Shown: piece after piece, positions 23,587 through 32,691 of the stretch
Position numbering within the stretch: position 1 is the stretch's first letter
Layout of the letters: every line of letters begins with the position of its first letter
Assembly: GCF_018861735.1 (NCBI RefSeq)
Contig: NZ_JAHLEB010000030.1
Span: 1 to 57,852 of the forward strand
Length of the DNA: 57,852 nucleotides
From: Clostridium lacusfryxellense
Lineage (GTDB): Bacteria > Bacillota > Clostridia > Clostridiales > Clostridiaceae
Reading direction: 5' to 3'
The notes under the pieces: generated by a model
The model's input: the letters and a program-made list of their open reading frames with translations, nothing else
Databases searched by the model: none
What the model was told of the DNA's origin: nothing
Translations under genes and position numbers: made by a program

Positions 23587-25923
23587 ATGGATGAATTTTT
23601 TAGAAACTCAAGAAAAACTATAGGGGTTTTAATAAATGATATAGATGGATGGTATGGAGCACCAATTATTAAAGGAATTAGAAAAGTTGCTCTTGAAAGG
23701 GATATTAACATCTTGGTATTTCCTGGGAGGTCTCTAGATTCAAAATGGAGAGATGAGGTTCAACATAATGTTATTTATAGTATTGTAAATAAAGAAAAAC
23801 TCGATGGTATAATACTAACGTCAGCATCCTTGTTTAATTATGTTGGATTAACAGAATCTAATAATTTTCTTGCTAATTTTAAGGACAAGCCTATAGTAAG
23901 TATTTCTGTTCAAGTTAATAATAGACCTAGTGTAATGTTTGATAATAAGTCTAGCATGTATGAAGTTGTTAATCATTTAATAGAGCATCATAAGTATAAA
24001 CGTATTGCCTTTATATTAGGGCCATCTTCAAATTTGGAAGCTTGTGATAGATATGAGGGGTATATATCAGCGCTTAAAGAACATAATATTGTTGTAGACG
24101 AAAACCTTATTGAAGTGGGCGATTTTAGTGAGGAATCTGGAGTAAAGGCAATGGAATCTCTTTTAAAGAAAAATAAAATTATTCCCCAGGCTGTAGTAGC
24201 TTCAAGTGATCAAATGGCAATAGGTGCTTCAATTATACTTAAGGAAATGGGACTTAAAATAGGCAGAGATATTGCTTTAACAGGATTTGATGATTCTGAC
24301 AAAGTGAAATTTTTTACACCACCCTTAACCACAGCTAGTCAACCTACTTATGAAATGGGTTTTTTGGCAGCAGAGCTTATTTGTGATTTGCTCGATGGTA
24401 AAAAAGTAAATGAAAACATTAATATTCAAGGTAAACTAGCAGTAAGGCAGTCATGTGGATGTTTAAATATACCTAATACAGGAACTATCTCAAATAATTA
24501 CAATTCATTTAATGATAATATTGATTTTGTAGTAGCTATTCAAGATTTTTGCAATAATTTAGATATTAATAAGGAATCCATAGTTGTATCAGCACTACAA
24601 CAGCTTAATTTACTATCATCAGAACTTAATGAAACTAAGGAGATTTTTTATATTCTTTTAGATGATCTTAAGGAGGATATTAAAGCCAAAAGGATTAAAG
24701 GAAGATTTATTTGTAATCTTAATTATATATTGAATGAAAATATAATAATAAAAAATAAGAGTGTTAGTTGGAACAACTTTATTTTATCATTGCGAGGGTC
24801 TATTCTTAAATATGCTACAAGTTATGAAATCGTTTCCTTAGTTGAAGATGTATTTTATTCGGCATGTATTTTAACGAATAGTATTTTGCAGAGATTTGAA
24901 ACCTATGAAGGATACGATATCAGAAAACTGTTTATTGAAACACGTTATACCAGTGAAGATTTGAATACTACAGTAAGTGTCGAAGGACTCATTAAAACAC
25001 TAAAAAGGTATATATTTAAAATAGATATAAAAAGATGTTATTTGTGTTTATATGATACCCCAACAATATATCCTCCAAATAAGGTTTTTATATTACCGCC
25101 TAGAGTTAAATTATATCCTTGCTATGATGATGATGATGAAGAACCTTTAATGGAGCATTTTAGTCCATTGGAAATGATACCAGATAAATACTTATATTTA
25201 GAAGAAAGAAGTGAACTTTTGTTCATGCCTCTATTTTTCGGAAATCTACATTTTGGGTATATACTTTTTTGTGTGAATAATTTCAATCTAATTGTTTTAG
25301 AAAGCCTATGTCAACAAATTAGTCATTCATTAAATAGGCAAATGCTCTTAAATGAAAGAAGAAATGCAGAAGAGAAATTACAAATTGCTGTTAAAGAATT
25401 AGAAAATCTAAATCAAGAATTGCATAATCTATCAATTATTGATGATTTAACTGGGCTATATAATAGACGCGGGTTCTATGTACAAAGCGACATATGTTAT
25501 AACTTTGCTTCAATTAACAATAAAAGTTTAATCTTATTTTATGGAGATTTAGATGGGTTAAAGAACATAAACGATAACTTTGGCCATAATAGTGGTGATG
25601 AAGCATTAAAAGCTACTGCTAAGCTTCTTCAAAAATCTTTTAGAAACTCAGATATACTTTCTCGCTTAGGCGGCGATGAATTTACTGCCATTGCAACTAA
25701 TATTGATTCCGCTTATACGCTAAATATAATTTTAGAAAGAATCGAGTTTGTTTTTAAGGAATTTAATGAAAGTGATACTCTACCTTTTGATATATCAATA
25801 AGTATCGGGTATTCTCAGTATTATCCTAATTCGAAACTGCATATTAATGAATTAATACAAGAGGCTGACTCAAAATTATATGAAGAAAAGAAACGAAAGA
25901 AAAGAGAGCGGAAAAATGTTTGA
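23587..25923 (+). CDS. LacI-type sugar-binding domain fused to GGDEF diguanylate cyclase
   Basis: A 778-residue soluble protein without signal peptide or membrane segment. Residues about 10-290 are a periplasmic-binding-protein-like fold of the LacI/GalR type ('KTIGVLINDIDGWYGAPIIKGI', 'AVVASSDQMAIGASIILKEMG', 'DIALTGFDDSD'), but the DNA-binding helix-turn-helix is absent. It ends 'RQSCGC'. A helical middle part, a GAF-like segment (about 500-590) and a coiled coil follow. The GGDEF domain has an RxxD site (RNSD) and GGDEF at 695-699, both intact. It should make cyclic-di-GMP in response to a cytoplasmic ligand, perhaps a sugar. It borders the maltose genes. Confidence 0.88.
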   Translation: MDEFFRNSRKTIGVLINDIDGWYGAPIIKGIRKVALERDINILVFPGRSLDSKWRDEVQHNVIYSIVNKEKLDGIILTSASLFNYVGLTESNNFLANFKDKPIVSISVQVNNRPSVMFDNKSSMYEVVNHLIEHHKYKRIAFILGPSSNLEACDRYEGYISALKEHNIVVDENLIEVGDFSEESGVKAMESLLKKNKIIPQAVVASSDQMAIGASIILKEMGLKIGRDIALTGFDDSDKVKFFTPPLTTASQPTYEMGFLAAELICDLLDGKKVNENINIQGKLAVRQSCGCLNIPNTGTISNNYNSFNDNIDFVVAIQDFCNNLDINKESIVVSALQQLNLLSSELNETKEIFYILLDDLKEDIKAKRIKGRFICNLNYILNENIIIKNKSVSWNNFILSLRGSILKYATSYEIVSLVEDVFYSACILTNSILQRFETYEGYDIRKLFIETRYTSEDLNTTVSVEGLIKTLKRYIFKIDIKRCYLCLYDTPTIYPPNKVFILPPRVKLYPCYDDDDEEPLMEHFSPLEMIPDKYLYLEERSELLFMPLFFGNLHFGYILFCVNNFNLIVLESLCQQISHSLNRQMLLNERRNAEEKLQIAVKELENLNQELHNLSIIDDLTGLYNRRGFYVQSDICYNFASINNKSLILFYGDLDGLKNINDNFGHNSGDEALKATAKLLQKSFRNSDILSRLGGDEFTAIATNIDSAYTLNIILERIEFVFKEFNESDTLPFDISISIGYSQYYPNSKLHINELIQEADSKLYEEKKRKKRERKNV

Positions 25924-25929
25924 TATAAT

Positions 25930-25966
25930 AAAGAAGGTATAGCAAAATTTGCTATACCTTCTTTAA
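25930..25966. terminator. bidirectional terminator
   Basis: The perfect stem AAAGAAGGTATAGCAAA with its complement lies between the convergent GGDEF and maltose phosphorylase genes. Confidence 0.85.
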
Positions 25967-26002
25967 TAAAAATTATTTTAGAGCTTTATTGACTAGGAAA
26001 TG

Positions 26003-28312
26003 TTATGGTATTTTAACTTCGAGAATATCATTCCCATTTAAATAATAATCGTTTTTATACACTGATATGTTTATAGGCACATTAGTCTCATTTTGTATTA
26101 TAAATTTATTTGTAGTGAATTTAATGTTTAGGAGAGCGCCTCTGAACATTATTTTAAAGGATAATGAACTCCAATGTTCTGGGATGAATGGATTTAAAAT
26201 CAACTTATTATCAAGAACACGTAACCCGCCAAAGCCATGGACCACTGCCATCCAAGTGCCTGCCATACTGGTTATATGGCACCCGTCTAATGTGTCATTG
26301 TTATAATTATCAAGATCAAGTCTAGATGCCCTTAAATACATTTCATACGCCTTATCATAATTTCCTATCTTTGCTGCTAAAATCGTATGAATGCAAGGTG
26401 ACAAAGAAGACTCATGTACAGTTCTAGGTTCATAGAAATCAAAATTCCGTTTTATGGTACTAATATCATACTCTTTTTCAAATAAGTAAATACCCTGAAG
26501 CACATCTGCTTGTTTTATAAAACACGAGCGTAGTATTCTATCCCATGACCACCTTTGATTTAATGGCATGTGTTTTTTATCTAGGTCTTTAACTAATATC
26601 TGCTCCTTATCCATATAGCCTTCTTGCTGAAGGAAAATACCAAGGTCAACATCGCGTGGATAGTACATGTTTTGAATTATATTCTTCCAAGTAATTATTT
26701 CATCATCTTTGAAATTGAGTTTTTCTTTAAGTTCATTTAATCTTTCAGGTTCATTTTCACGTAAATAGTCAATAACCTCAATAGTATAATCTAAAGTCCA
26801 ACAGGCAAGTTTATTAGTATACCAGTTATTGTTTACATTATTTTCATATTCGTTAGGACCAGTAACTCCCAGAATTACATATTTATTTTTAACTTTTGAA
26901 AATGTAGCTCTTTGAGCCCAAAATCTTGATATAGCAGTAAGAACTTCAAAACTAAATTCACCAAGGCAAGATTTGTCCCCAGTATAATTCACATAATTGT
27001 ATATAGCGTAAGCTATGGCTCCATTTCTATGGATTTCTTCAAATGTTATTTCCCACTCATTATGACATTCCTCACCATTCATTGTTACCATTGGATATAA
27101 TGCAGCCCCGCCAGTAAAACCTAATTTAGAAGCATTTTCTATGGCTTTGTCTAACTGTTTATATCTATACAGTAAAAGATTTCTAGAAACTTTTTGATCA
27201 GAAGTGCTTAGATAGAACGGGATGCAATAGGCTTCAGTATCCCAGTAAGTGCTTCCACCATATTTTTCACCAGTGAAACCTTTTGGACCTATATTTAATC
27301 TATAATCTTCTCCAGTGTAGGTTTGATTTAATTGAAATATGTTAAATCGAATACCTTGCTGCGCAGAAACATCTCCCTCAATAACTATATCGCTCTCTTT
27401 CCACTTTTTTCTCCAAGCATCGGATTGTTCTTTTAATAATAGCTCATATCCATCCTCTTTAGCTATTCGCGATAATTTTTTTGTTACATCAATTAGCTCA
27501 GAGGGATCATAATACCTTGATGATGTGTTTGCAACGTATTTATAAATTATAACTTCGTCATTTTGATTACACTTAACAAGTGAGGTGTTCGCAACATATT
27601 TTTCACTTTGATTAAGTGATACAATTGGTTTAATCAACTTACCATTTTTAGTTATCTCATAAATCATATTTGTGCATATCTGAAAATCTAATTTCTTTGT
27701 TTTGAGCATAACATACCCTTCATAAGGTTTAACTTCACTAGAGATCTCATCCCAAAATTTTTCATCGTAGTTGGAATCAGAGTTCATAACATTCCCATCA
27801 AGATAAGGTATAATTTCTAATTCACCTTTGAAATTGAGTGGTCTTATAGAATACTTTATAACTCCGATCTCACTCCTGTGCATGCTTATAAATCTTTTAG
27901 AGGTTACTTCAACTTCATTACCATTTGTAAGTAGAGCTTTAAAACTTCTTAACATATAACCTTCTTGCATATTTAAAACTCGTTTAAAGTCTTTTACAAA
28001 ACACTTTGCAAGATCTAGAGAAACACCATTAATTTTAATATTTATGCCAATCCAATTTGTTGAGTTTAGGACTTTAGCAAAATACTCTGGATATCCGTTT
28101 TTCCACCAACCCACTTTTGTTTTATCTGGATAGTATACTCCAGCTATATAATTCCCTTGAAGGGAAGGACCACTATATTCTTCTTCAAAGTTTGCTCTTT
28201 GTCCCATATACCCATTACCTAAGCTAAAAACACTCTCAGATATTTCATTGTTATCAGCGCTGAAATTTTCTTCGACAATATTCCATTCGTCTAGTTTATA
28301 ATAGTTCAACAT
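26003..28312 (-). CDS. maltose phosphorylase (GH65)
   Basis: A 769-residue cytoplasmic enzyme that splits maltose with phosphate into glucose and beta-glucose-1-phosphate. GH65 marks run in order: 'SLGNGYMGQRANFEE' near residue 31, 'KNGYPEYFAKVLNSTNWIGI', 'TYWDTEAYCIPFYLST', and 'GVTGPNEYENNVNNNWYTN', where Glu488 is the general acid. 'GCHITSMAGTW' is near 670. The length is right for the family. Its start overlaps the beta-phosphoglucomutase gene by 17 bases, which fits pathway coupling. Kojibiose or trehalose phosphorylase are alternatives; maltose is favoured by motif and the MalEFG-type importer alongside. Confidence 0.88.
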   Translation of the reverse strand: MLNYYKLDEWNIVEENFSADNNEISESVFSLGNGYMGQRANFEEEYSGPSLQGNYIAGVYYPDKTKVGWWKNGYPEYFAKVLNSTNWIGINIKINGVSLDLAKCFVKDFKRVLNMQEGYMLRSFKALLTNGNEVEVTSKRFISMHRSEIGVIKYSIRPLNFKGELEIIPYLDGNVMNSDSNYDEKFWDEISSEVKPYEGYVMLKTKKLDFQICTNMIYEITKNGKLIKPIVSLNQSEKYVANTSLVKCNQNDEVIIYKYVANTSSRYYDPSELIDVTKKLSRIAKEDGYELLLKEQSDAWRKKWKESDIVIEGDVSAQQGIRFNIFQLNQTYTGEDYRLNIGPKGFTGEKYGGSTYWDTEAYCIPFYLSTSDQKVSRNLLLYRYKQLDKAIENASKLGFTGGAALYPMVTMNGEECHNEWEITFEEIHRNGAIAYAIYNYVNYTGDKSCLGEFSFEVLTAISRFWAQRATFSKVKNKYVILGVTGPNEYENNVNNNWYTNKLACWTLDYTIEVIDYLRENEPERLNELKEKLNFKDDEIITWKNIIQNMYYPRDVDLGIFLQQEGYMDKEQILVKDLDKKHMPLNQRWSWDRILRSCFIKQADVLQGIYLFEKEYDISTIKRNFDFYEPRTVHESSLSPCIHTILAAKIGNYDKAYEMYLRASRLDLDNYNNDTLDGCHITSMAGTWMAVVHGFGGLRVLDNKLILNPFIPEHWSSLSFKIMFRGALLNIKFTTNKFIIQNETNVPINISVYKNDYYLNGNDILEVKIP

Positions 28313-28970
28313 TAAAAGAACCTCCTAGCTTAACCAATTTATCATAATTCATGTTGAAGAATCCTGGAATTACTAATTGAGCGTCCTTTAGAATATCAAT
28401 AGATCCTATTCCAACACAATACATTCCTGCATTAATGGCAGCAGCTACGCCAGCTTGTGCATCTTCAAAAACAATACATTGCCTAGGTAATATGTTAAGT
28501 TCTAAGGCGCCTTTTAAGAAAACTTCTGGATCGGGTTTTGCTTTAGATACTTTTGTACCATCAATTATGGAATCAAAATAACTTGTTAAATCAAGCTTCT
28601 GCAGGATAAGCATTGAGTTTTTACTTGCAGAACCTAAGGCTATTTTTATATTATTTGCTTTTACACTTTTTAAAAAATCAGTAACACCTGGTAAAATATC
28701 TTTTGGAGTTAATGTAGAAATGTACTCCACATACCAAGCATTCTTCTTTTGTGCGAGCTTATCTTTCGCTATATTATCCAGTTTTATATTACCAATCTCT
28801 AATATGATATCTAGTGATTTCATTCTACTTACACCTTTTAATCGTTCATTGTCTTTTAAAGAGAAATCAATGCTAAGTTCTTCTGCTAGTCTCTTCCATG
28901 CTAAATAATGATATTTAGCAGTATCAACTAATACTCCGTCTAGATCAAATATAAATGCTTTAATGTTCAT
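28296..28970 (-). CDS. pgmB: beta-phosphoglucomutase
   Basis: A 224-residue HAD-superfamily enzyme that converts beta-glucose-1-phosphate to glucose-6-phosphate. The nucleophile motif is IFDLDGVLVD (Asp9, Asp11). 'ERLKGVSRMKSLDIIL' is the substrate-specificity cap segment, 'ALGSASKNS' motif II, Lys in 'VSKAKPDPEVF' motif III and 'VFEDAQAGVAAA' motif IV, all typical of PgmB. It is the first gene of the minus-strand pair with maltose phosphorylase. It is divergent from the LacI-type regulator gene. Confidence 0.93.
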   Translation of the reverse strand: MNIKAFIFDLDGVLVDTAKYHYLAWKRLAEELSIDFSLKDNERLKGVSRMKSLDIILEIGNIKLDNIAKDKLAQKKNAWYVEYISTLTPKDILPGVTDFLKSVKANNIKIALGSASKNSMLILQKLDLTSYFDSIIDGTKVSKAKPDPEVFLKGALELNILPRQCIVFEDAQAGVAAAINAGMYCVGIGSIDILKDAQLVIPGFFNMNYDKLVKLGGSFNVELL

Positions 28971-29033
28971 AGCTACCCCCTAGAAATGTAATAAATTAAA
29001 TCTTATTCTATTATAATAATCTATAAATAGTGA

Positions 29034-29054
29034 TTTGTGAATGCGTTTGCACAA
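29034..29054. promoter_or_regulatory. LacI-family operator candidate between pgmB and the regulator gene
   Basis: The segment around ATGCGTTTGCACA (29041-29053) resembles, in reverse orientation, the GCAAACGGTTGCACA site before the malE-type gene (30306-30320): both contain CGTTTGC and a flanking TGTG/CACA. It lies in the divergent promoter region, so one regulator could control pgmB, maltose phosphorylase and itself. Confidence 0.5.
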
Positions 29055-29168
29055 AATATTTTATTTATTTTTTATATATGGAATTGTATATGTATAATAT
29101 TGCTTAATATTAGAATTAATAATATAATTAGCATAGAATATTTTAAGAAATTAGGAAGTGAAGTTGTA

Positions 29169-30167
29169 ATGGCAGTAACTATAAAAGAAGTAGCAAAGCT
29201 TGCGAATGTATCTCCATCAACAGTTTCAAGGGTAATTGCTGATAATCCTAGAATTAGCGATGCGACAAAACAAAAGGTTTATAAAGCAATGAAGGAAATA
29301 GATTATCATCCTAATGCAATAGCTAGGAGTTTAGTTAGCAAAACAACAAAAACTATTGGACTAATTTTACCGAATAGTGATGAAGATTTATTTGTTAATC
29401 CTTTTTTTATTCAAATTATGAGAGGAATAAGTCATTATGCACAAAAAAAAGGATATTACATAATGTACACTTATAGTGATAATGAAGATCAAGAGGTGGA
29501 GTACATATCAAGTTTAATGAATACTAGAAGAGTCGATGGAATTATTTTACCAACTGTAAGGAAGGATGATAAATGTATTGATTATTTAAAAAAATCAAAT
29601 TATCCTTTTGTAGTAATAGGTAAACCAGAAAATACACAAGGCATCTCTTGGGTTGATAATGATAACTTTCACGCAATGTACAGCGTTGTTAATTTTCTTA
29701 TACAAAAGGGTGAGAGGAAAATCGCATTTATTGGTGGAGCAGCTACGCTTAACGTAACTATAAACAGATTAGAAGGTTACAAGAAAGCTATGGAAAGTAT
29801 TGGAGAGGAGATAGATGAGGATATGATAGAAGTAGCAGAATTCACAGAAAAAAGTGGGTATGATGCTATGAAAAAAATCTTAAGTAAATCCAAACCTACG
29901 GCTGTTGTAACAACTGATGATTTAATAGCTTTTGGCGCATCCAAGGCTATTTACGAAAGTTCAGATCAGACTATTTCAATTGTAGGTTTTAATAACACGC
30001 CACTTGCAGCCTATAGAAATCCATCACTTTCCTCAGTAGACATTAACTCCGAAGAATTAGGGTATTATGCAGTTAAGTTATTAATTAATAAATTAGAAAA
30101 TGAGAATACATATATAAATAATTATGTTATTGATACAAAATTAGTGGAGAGAGAATCGACTAAATAA
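29169..30167 (+). CDS. LacI family regulator of maltose genes
   Basis: A 332-residue repressor. Residues 1-60 are a LacI DNA-binding head ('VTIKEVAKLANVSPSTVSRVI', 'IDYHPNAIARSLV'). The rest is the sugar-binding core ('GLILPNSDEDLF', 'KIAFIGGAATLNVTINRLEGY', 'VVTTDDLIAFGASKAI'). ATG 29169 is chosen after AGGAAGTG; upstream in-frame codons give a hydrophobic, unlikely N-terminus. It is placed between the phosphorylase pair and the importer, so it probably senses maltose or a derivative. Operator candidates are at 29034-29054 and 30306-30317. Confidence 0.9.
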   Translation: MAVTIKEVAKLANVSPSTVSRVIADNPRISDATKQKVYKAMKEIDYHPNAIARSLVSKTTKTIGLILPNSDEDLFVNPFFIQIMRGISHYAQKKGYYIMYTYSDNEDQEVEYISSLMNTRRVDGIILPTVRKDDKCIDYLKKSNYPFVVIGKPENTQGISWVDNDNFHAMYSVVNFLIQKGERKIAFIGGAATLNVTINRLEGYKKAMESIGEEIDEDMIEVAEFTEKSGYDAMKKILSKSKPTAVVTTDDLIAFGASKAIYESSDQTISIVGFNNTPLAAYRNPSLSSVDINSEELGYYAVKLLINKLENENTYINNYVIDTKLVERESTK

Positions 30168-30268
30168 CTCTAGATATCTAGGGTTTTTCTTTTTTTAGGT
30201 AAAGTTGATGTAATTAGTCATAGTAAATAAGCAATTTAAAATAAAAGTATAATTATTTAAATTTAGGT

Positions 30269-30297
30269 TTGACATATAAAGAAAGTAATAGTAAACT
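30269..30297 (+). promoter_or_regulatory. promoter of the maltose importer operon
   Basis: TTGACA (30269-30274), a 17-base spacer, and TAAACT (30292-30297). The predicted start lies near 30304, at the edge of the operator 30306-30317. Confidence 0.6.
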
Positions 30298-30305
30298 AAT
30301 ATTGA

Positions 30306-30317
30306 GCAAACGGTTGC
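30306..30317 (+). promoter_or_regulatory. LacI-type operator at the importer promoter
   Basis: GCAAACGGTTGC has the central CG and near-symmetric arms of LacI/GalR sites. It covers the predicted transcription start, as expected for repression. A looser CAAACGATTTC lies at 30328-30338. Confidence 0.6.
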
Positions 30318-30421
30318 ACAAATAGTACAAACGATTTCATTAATCAATTACGAGTAACTGATTGTTCAAGAGTGTATAAGTGGTTCAGATTTTTATTTTA
30401 TAAATTTATGGGGGGAAAAAA

Positions 30422-31696
30422 ATGAATAAAATTAAAAAAATACTAGCTATTGCAATGATGTCAACGCTTATAGTAGGATCATTATCTGGGTGTGCAAGTA
30501 AATCAGGAGATAAATCACCTGCTAAGGTGGATTCAACTAAACCAATAACTTTAGCTTTTTGGGAACAGGATGATGCAAATGCACAAAAGGTTCTTGATAA
30601 ATTAATTACTGAATTTCACACAGCAAACTCTAACATAACAGTAAAAAGAACTCATTACGAAACTGAAGATTTAAGGAAAAACTATACAACAGCATCACTG
30701 GGAACAACTGGACCTGATATAGTACTTGGACCAAATGATAACCTTGGAGTATTTGTTCCAGGTAGTTTAGTACAACCAATAGATACTATTGTTGGAGAAG
30801 ATTTTCTCAAAACAGTAGATCCAAAAGCACTAGAAGCTGCTAAATTTTTAGGAAAACAATATATGCTTCCAGATAGAAATGGAAATGAACTTTTAGTTGC
30901 TTACAATAAAAAATTAGTTGCAACTCCACCTAAAACTTTTGAAGAATTAGAAAAAATGGGATTACAACTAAAAACAGATAAAAAAGTTGAATATGGTTTA
31001 GTTTTTAATGAAGTTGAGCCATTTTTCTCAATTCCTTTTTTAGGAGCGTTTGATGGGAAAATATTTGATGATGTTAATGCGACTTCTCCTAAACCAACCT
31101 TAAATACACCTGCTGTAACACAGTGGATGACTTTCATGAAGAAAATACATGATGAGGGATTAATACCTAAGGAAGCTGATGGAACAGTAGCTGAAAACCT
31201 ATTTAAGGGCGGAAAAGCCGCATTCATAATTAATGGACCATGGGGTTTTGCTGATTATACTAAAGCTAAAATTGATTTTGGCATAATTGCAATACCTTCA
31301 ATAAATGGTAAAAATCCAGCTCCATATTCGGCTGTAAAAGGATACACAGTATCTGAAGGAGTAAAAGATGAAGCTAAACTAGCAGCGGTTAAAAAATTCC
31401 TTTTGTTTGTAACTTCAAAAGATGCAGAGTTACAAATGGTTGATGCACATCAACAAACTCCATCTAACATTGAAGCTATGAAAGATGTTAAGATTACAGG
31501 AAATCCGTTAATCGCAGGTCAAAAGGATCAACTAGATAAATCAACTCCTATGCCAACTAATACACAAATGAGAGCTATTTGGGATGCTATTAAACCAGTT
31601 CAACAAGATGTATTATCAGGCAAAACAAAGCCAGAAGCTGCAGGAGCAATTATGCAAAAGAAAGCTGAAGATGGAATAAAAGCCTTAGGATTGTAG
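30422..31696 (+). CDS. maltose/maltodextrin-type ABC transporter binding lipoprotein
   Basis: A 424-residue family 1 solute-binding protein. The signal peptide ends in the lipobox LSGC (Cys near residue 22). MalE-like features are 'ITLAFWEQDDANAQKVLDKLI', 'TGPDIVLGPNDNLG', 'FKGGKAAFIINGPWGFADY' and the C-terminal 'KPEAAGAIMQKKAEDGIKALG'. It captures the sugar outside the cell and delivers it to the two permeases downstream. ATG 30422 follows GGGGGGAAAA. A hairpin between this gene and the next probably keeps its product in excess. Confidence 0.9.
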   Translation: MNKIKKILAIAMMSTLIVGSLSGCASKSGDKSPAKVDSTKPITLAFWEQDDANAQKVLDKLITEFHTANSNITVKRTHYETEDLRKNYTTASLGTTGPDIVLGPNDNLGVFVPGSLVQPIDTIVGEDFLKTVDPKALEAAKFLGKQYMLPDRNGNELLVAYNKKLVATPPKTFEELEKMGLQLKTDKKVEYGLVFNEVEPFFSIPFLGAFDGKIFDDVNATSPKPTLNTPAVTQWMTFMKKIHDEGLIPKEADGTVAENLFKGGKAAFIINGPWGFADYTKAKIDFGIIAIPSINGKNPAPYSAVKGYTVSEGVKDEAKLAAVKKFLLFVTSKDAELQMVDAHQQTPSNIEAMKDVKITGNPLIAGQKDQLDKSTPMPTNTQMRAIWDAIKPVQQDVLSGKTKPEAAGAIMQKKAEDGIKALGL

Positions 31697-31707
31697 TTTT
31701 TATTTAT

Positions 31708-31729
31708 AAAGGGGAGAGATCCCCTTTTC
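31708..31729 (+). promoter_or_regulatory. intra-operon hairpin
   Basis: AAAGGGGAGAGATCCCCTTTT forms a GC-rich stem with a short T tail, 12 bases after the binding-protein gene. It may partly terminate transcription or protect the upstream mRNA, giving more binding protein than permease. Confidence 0.7.
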
Positions 31730-31750
31730 TTCTAAGAAAGGAGCGTTCAC

Positions 31751-32680
31751 ATGAATGGGACTGCACGGAAAATAAAAAAGAAACGACATAATGCTAGTTT
31801 TGGAATAGGGCAAGGTAAGTTTACACCTTTCTTTTTTTTAGCACCAGCTATCATAGTATTAACAATGGTTGTAGCATATCCACTTATATACGAAATAATA
31901 ATTTCATTTAAAAATGTTACTTTATTAAATCTAAAAAGTCAGAACTATCCTTGGATTGGAATTGAGAACTACAAAAACATACTAGCTGATAGCTTATTTT
32001 ACTCTACTTTAATAAGGACGATTATATGGACTGCTATTAATATATTTTTTCATGTTTCAATAGGTCTATTTCTAGCAATAATTTTAAATAGAAAGTTACC
32101 AGGTAAAGCATTAATAAGGGTTTTACTAATATTACCTTGGGCAGTACCACAATATATTGCAGCAATGACCTGGAAAGGTATGTACAATGTCGAATACGGA
32201 TCAATTAATATAATTCTAACAAAGATTTTTGGAAATGTTGCGGCAATTCCATGGTTATCAGTACCGAGCTGGACATTTGTGGCTTGTATTATAACTAATA
32301 TATGGCTTGGAATTCCATTTATGATGATGATATCACTTGGTGGACTTTCCAGTGTACCAGAGGAATTATATGAAGCTGCAGATCTTGATGGGGCAACTAA
32401 TTTTCAGAAGTTTAAAAGCATAACTTTACCTCTTTTAAAACCAATACTTACGCCAGCCATAATTTTAGGAACAGTGTGGACATTCAATATGGTTAATGTA
32501 GTATATATAATTACCAGTGGTTCAGCTTCAGATGAATCTCAAATTCTTATAACTATGGTATTTAAGAGAGCGTTTCAATATTTCAGGTATGGTCAATCAG
32601 CAGCACTTTCAGTAATAATATTCTTGATTTTGCTAGCATTTAGTACCATTTTTATTAGGGCTCAAAAATCGGAAGATTAG
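31751..32680 (+). CDS. maltose-type ABC transporter permease (MalF-like)
   Basis: A 309-residue inner-membrane permease with six helices, without the large MalF periplasmic loop of enterobacteria. The EAA loop that docks the ATPase is 'EELYEAADLDGATNFQKFKSITLPLLKP' near residue 208-235. ATG 31751 follows AAAGGAGCG. The second permease gene starts 11 bases later. No ATPase gene follows, so a shared ATPase from elsewhere (as with MsmX in Bacillus) is likely. Confidence 0.9.
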   Translation: MNGTARKIKKKRHNASFGIGQGKFTPFFFLAPAIIVLTMVVAYPLIYEIIISFKNVTLLNLKSQNYPWIGIENYKNILADSLFYSTLIRTIIWTAINIFFHVSIGLFLAIILNRKLPGKALIRVLLILPWAVPQYIAAMTWKGMYNVEYGSINIILTKIFGNVAAIPWLSVPSWTFVACIITNIWLGIPFMMMISLGGLSSVPEELYEAADLDGATNFQKFKSITLPLLKPILTPAIILGTVWTFNMVNVVYIITSGSASDESQILITMVFKRAFQYFRYGQSAALSVIIFLILLAFSTIFIRAQKSED

Positions 32681-32691
32681 AGGTGATTTGT

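Noticed and set aside
23587-25923. LacI-type transcription factor
   Set aside because: The helix-turn-helix head is absent; the protein starts directly with the ligand-binding core and ends in GGDEF.
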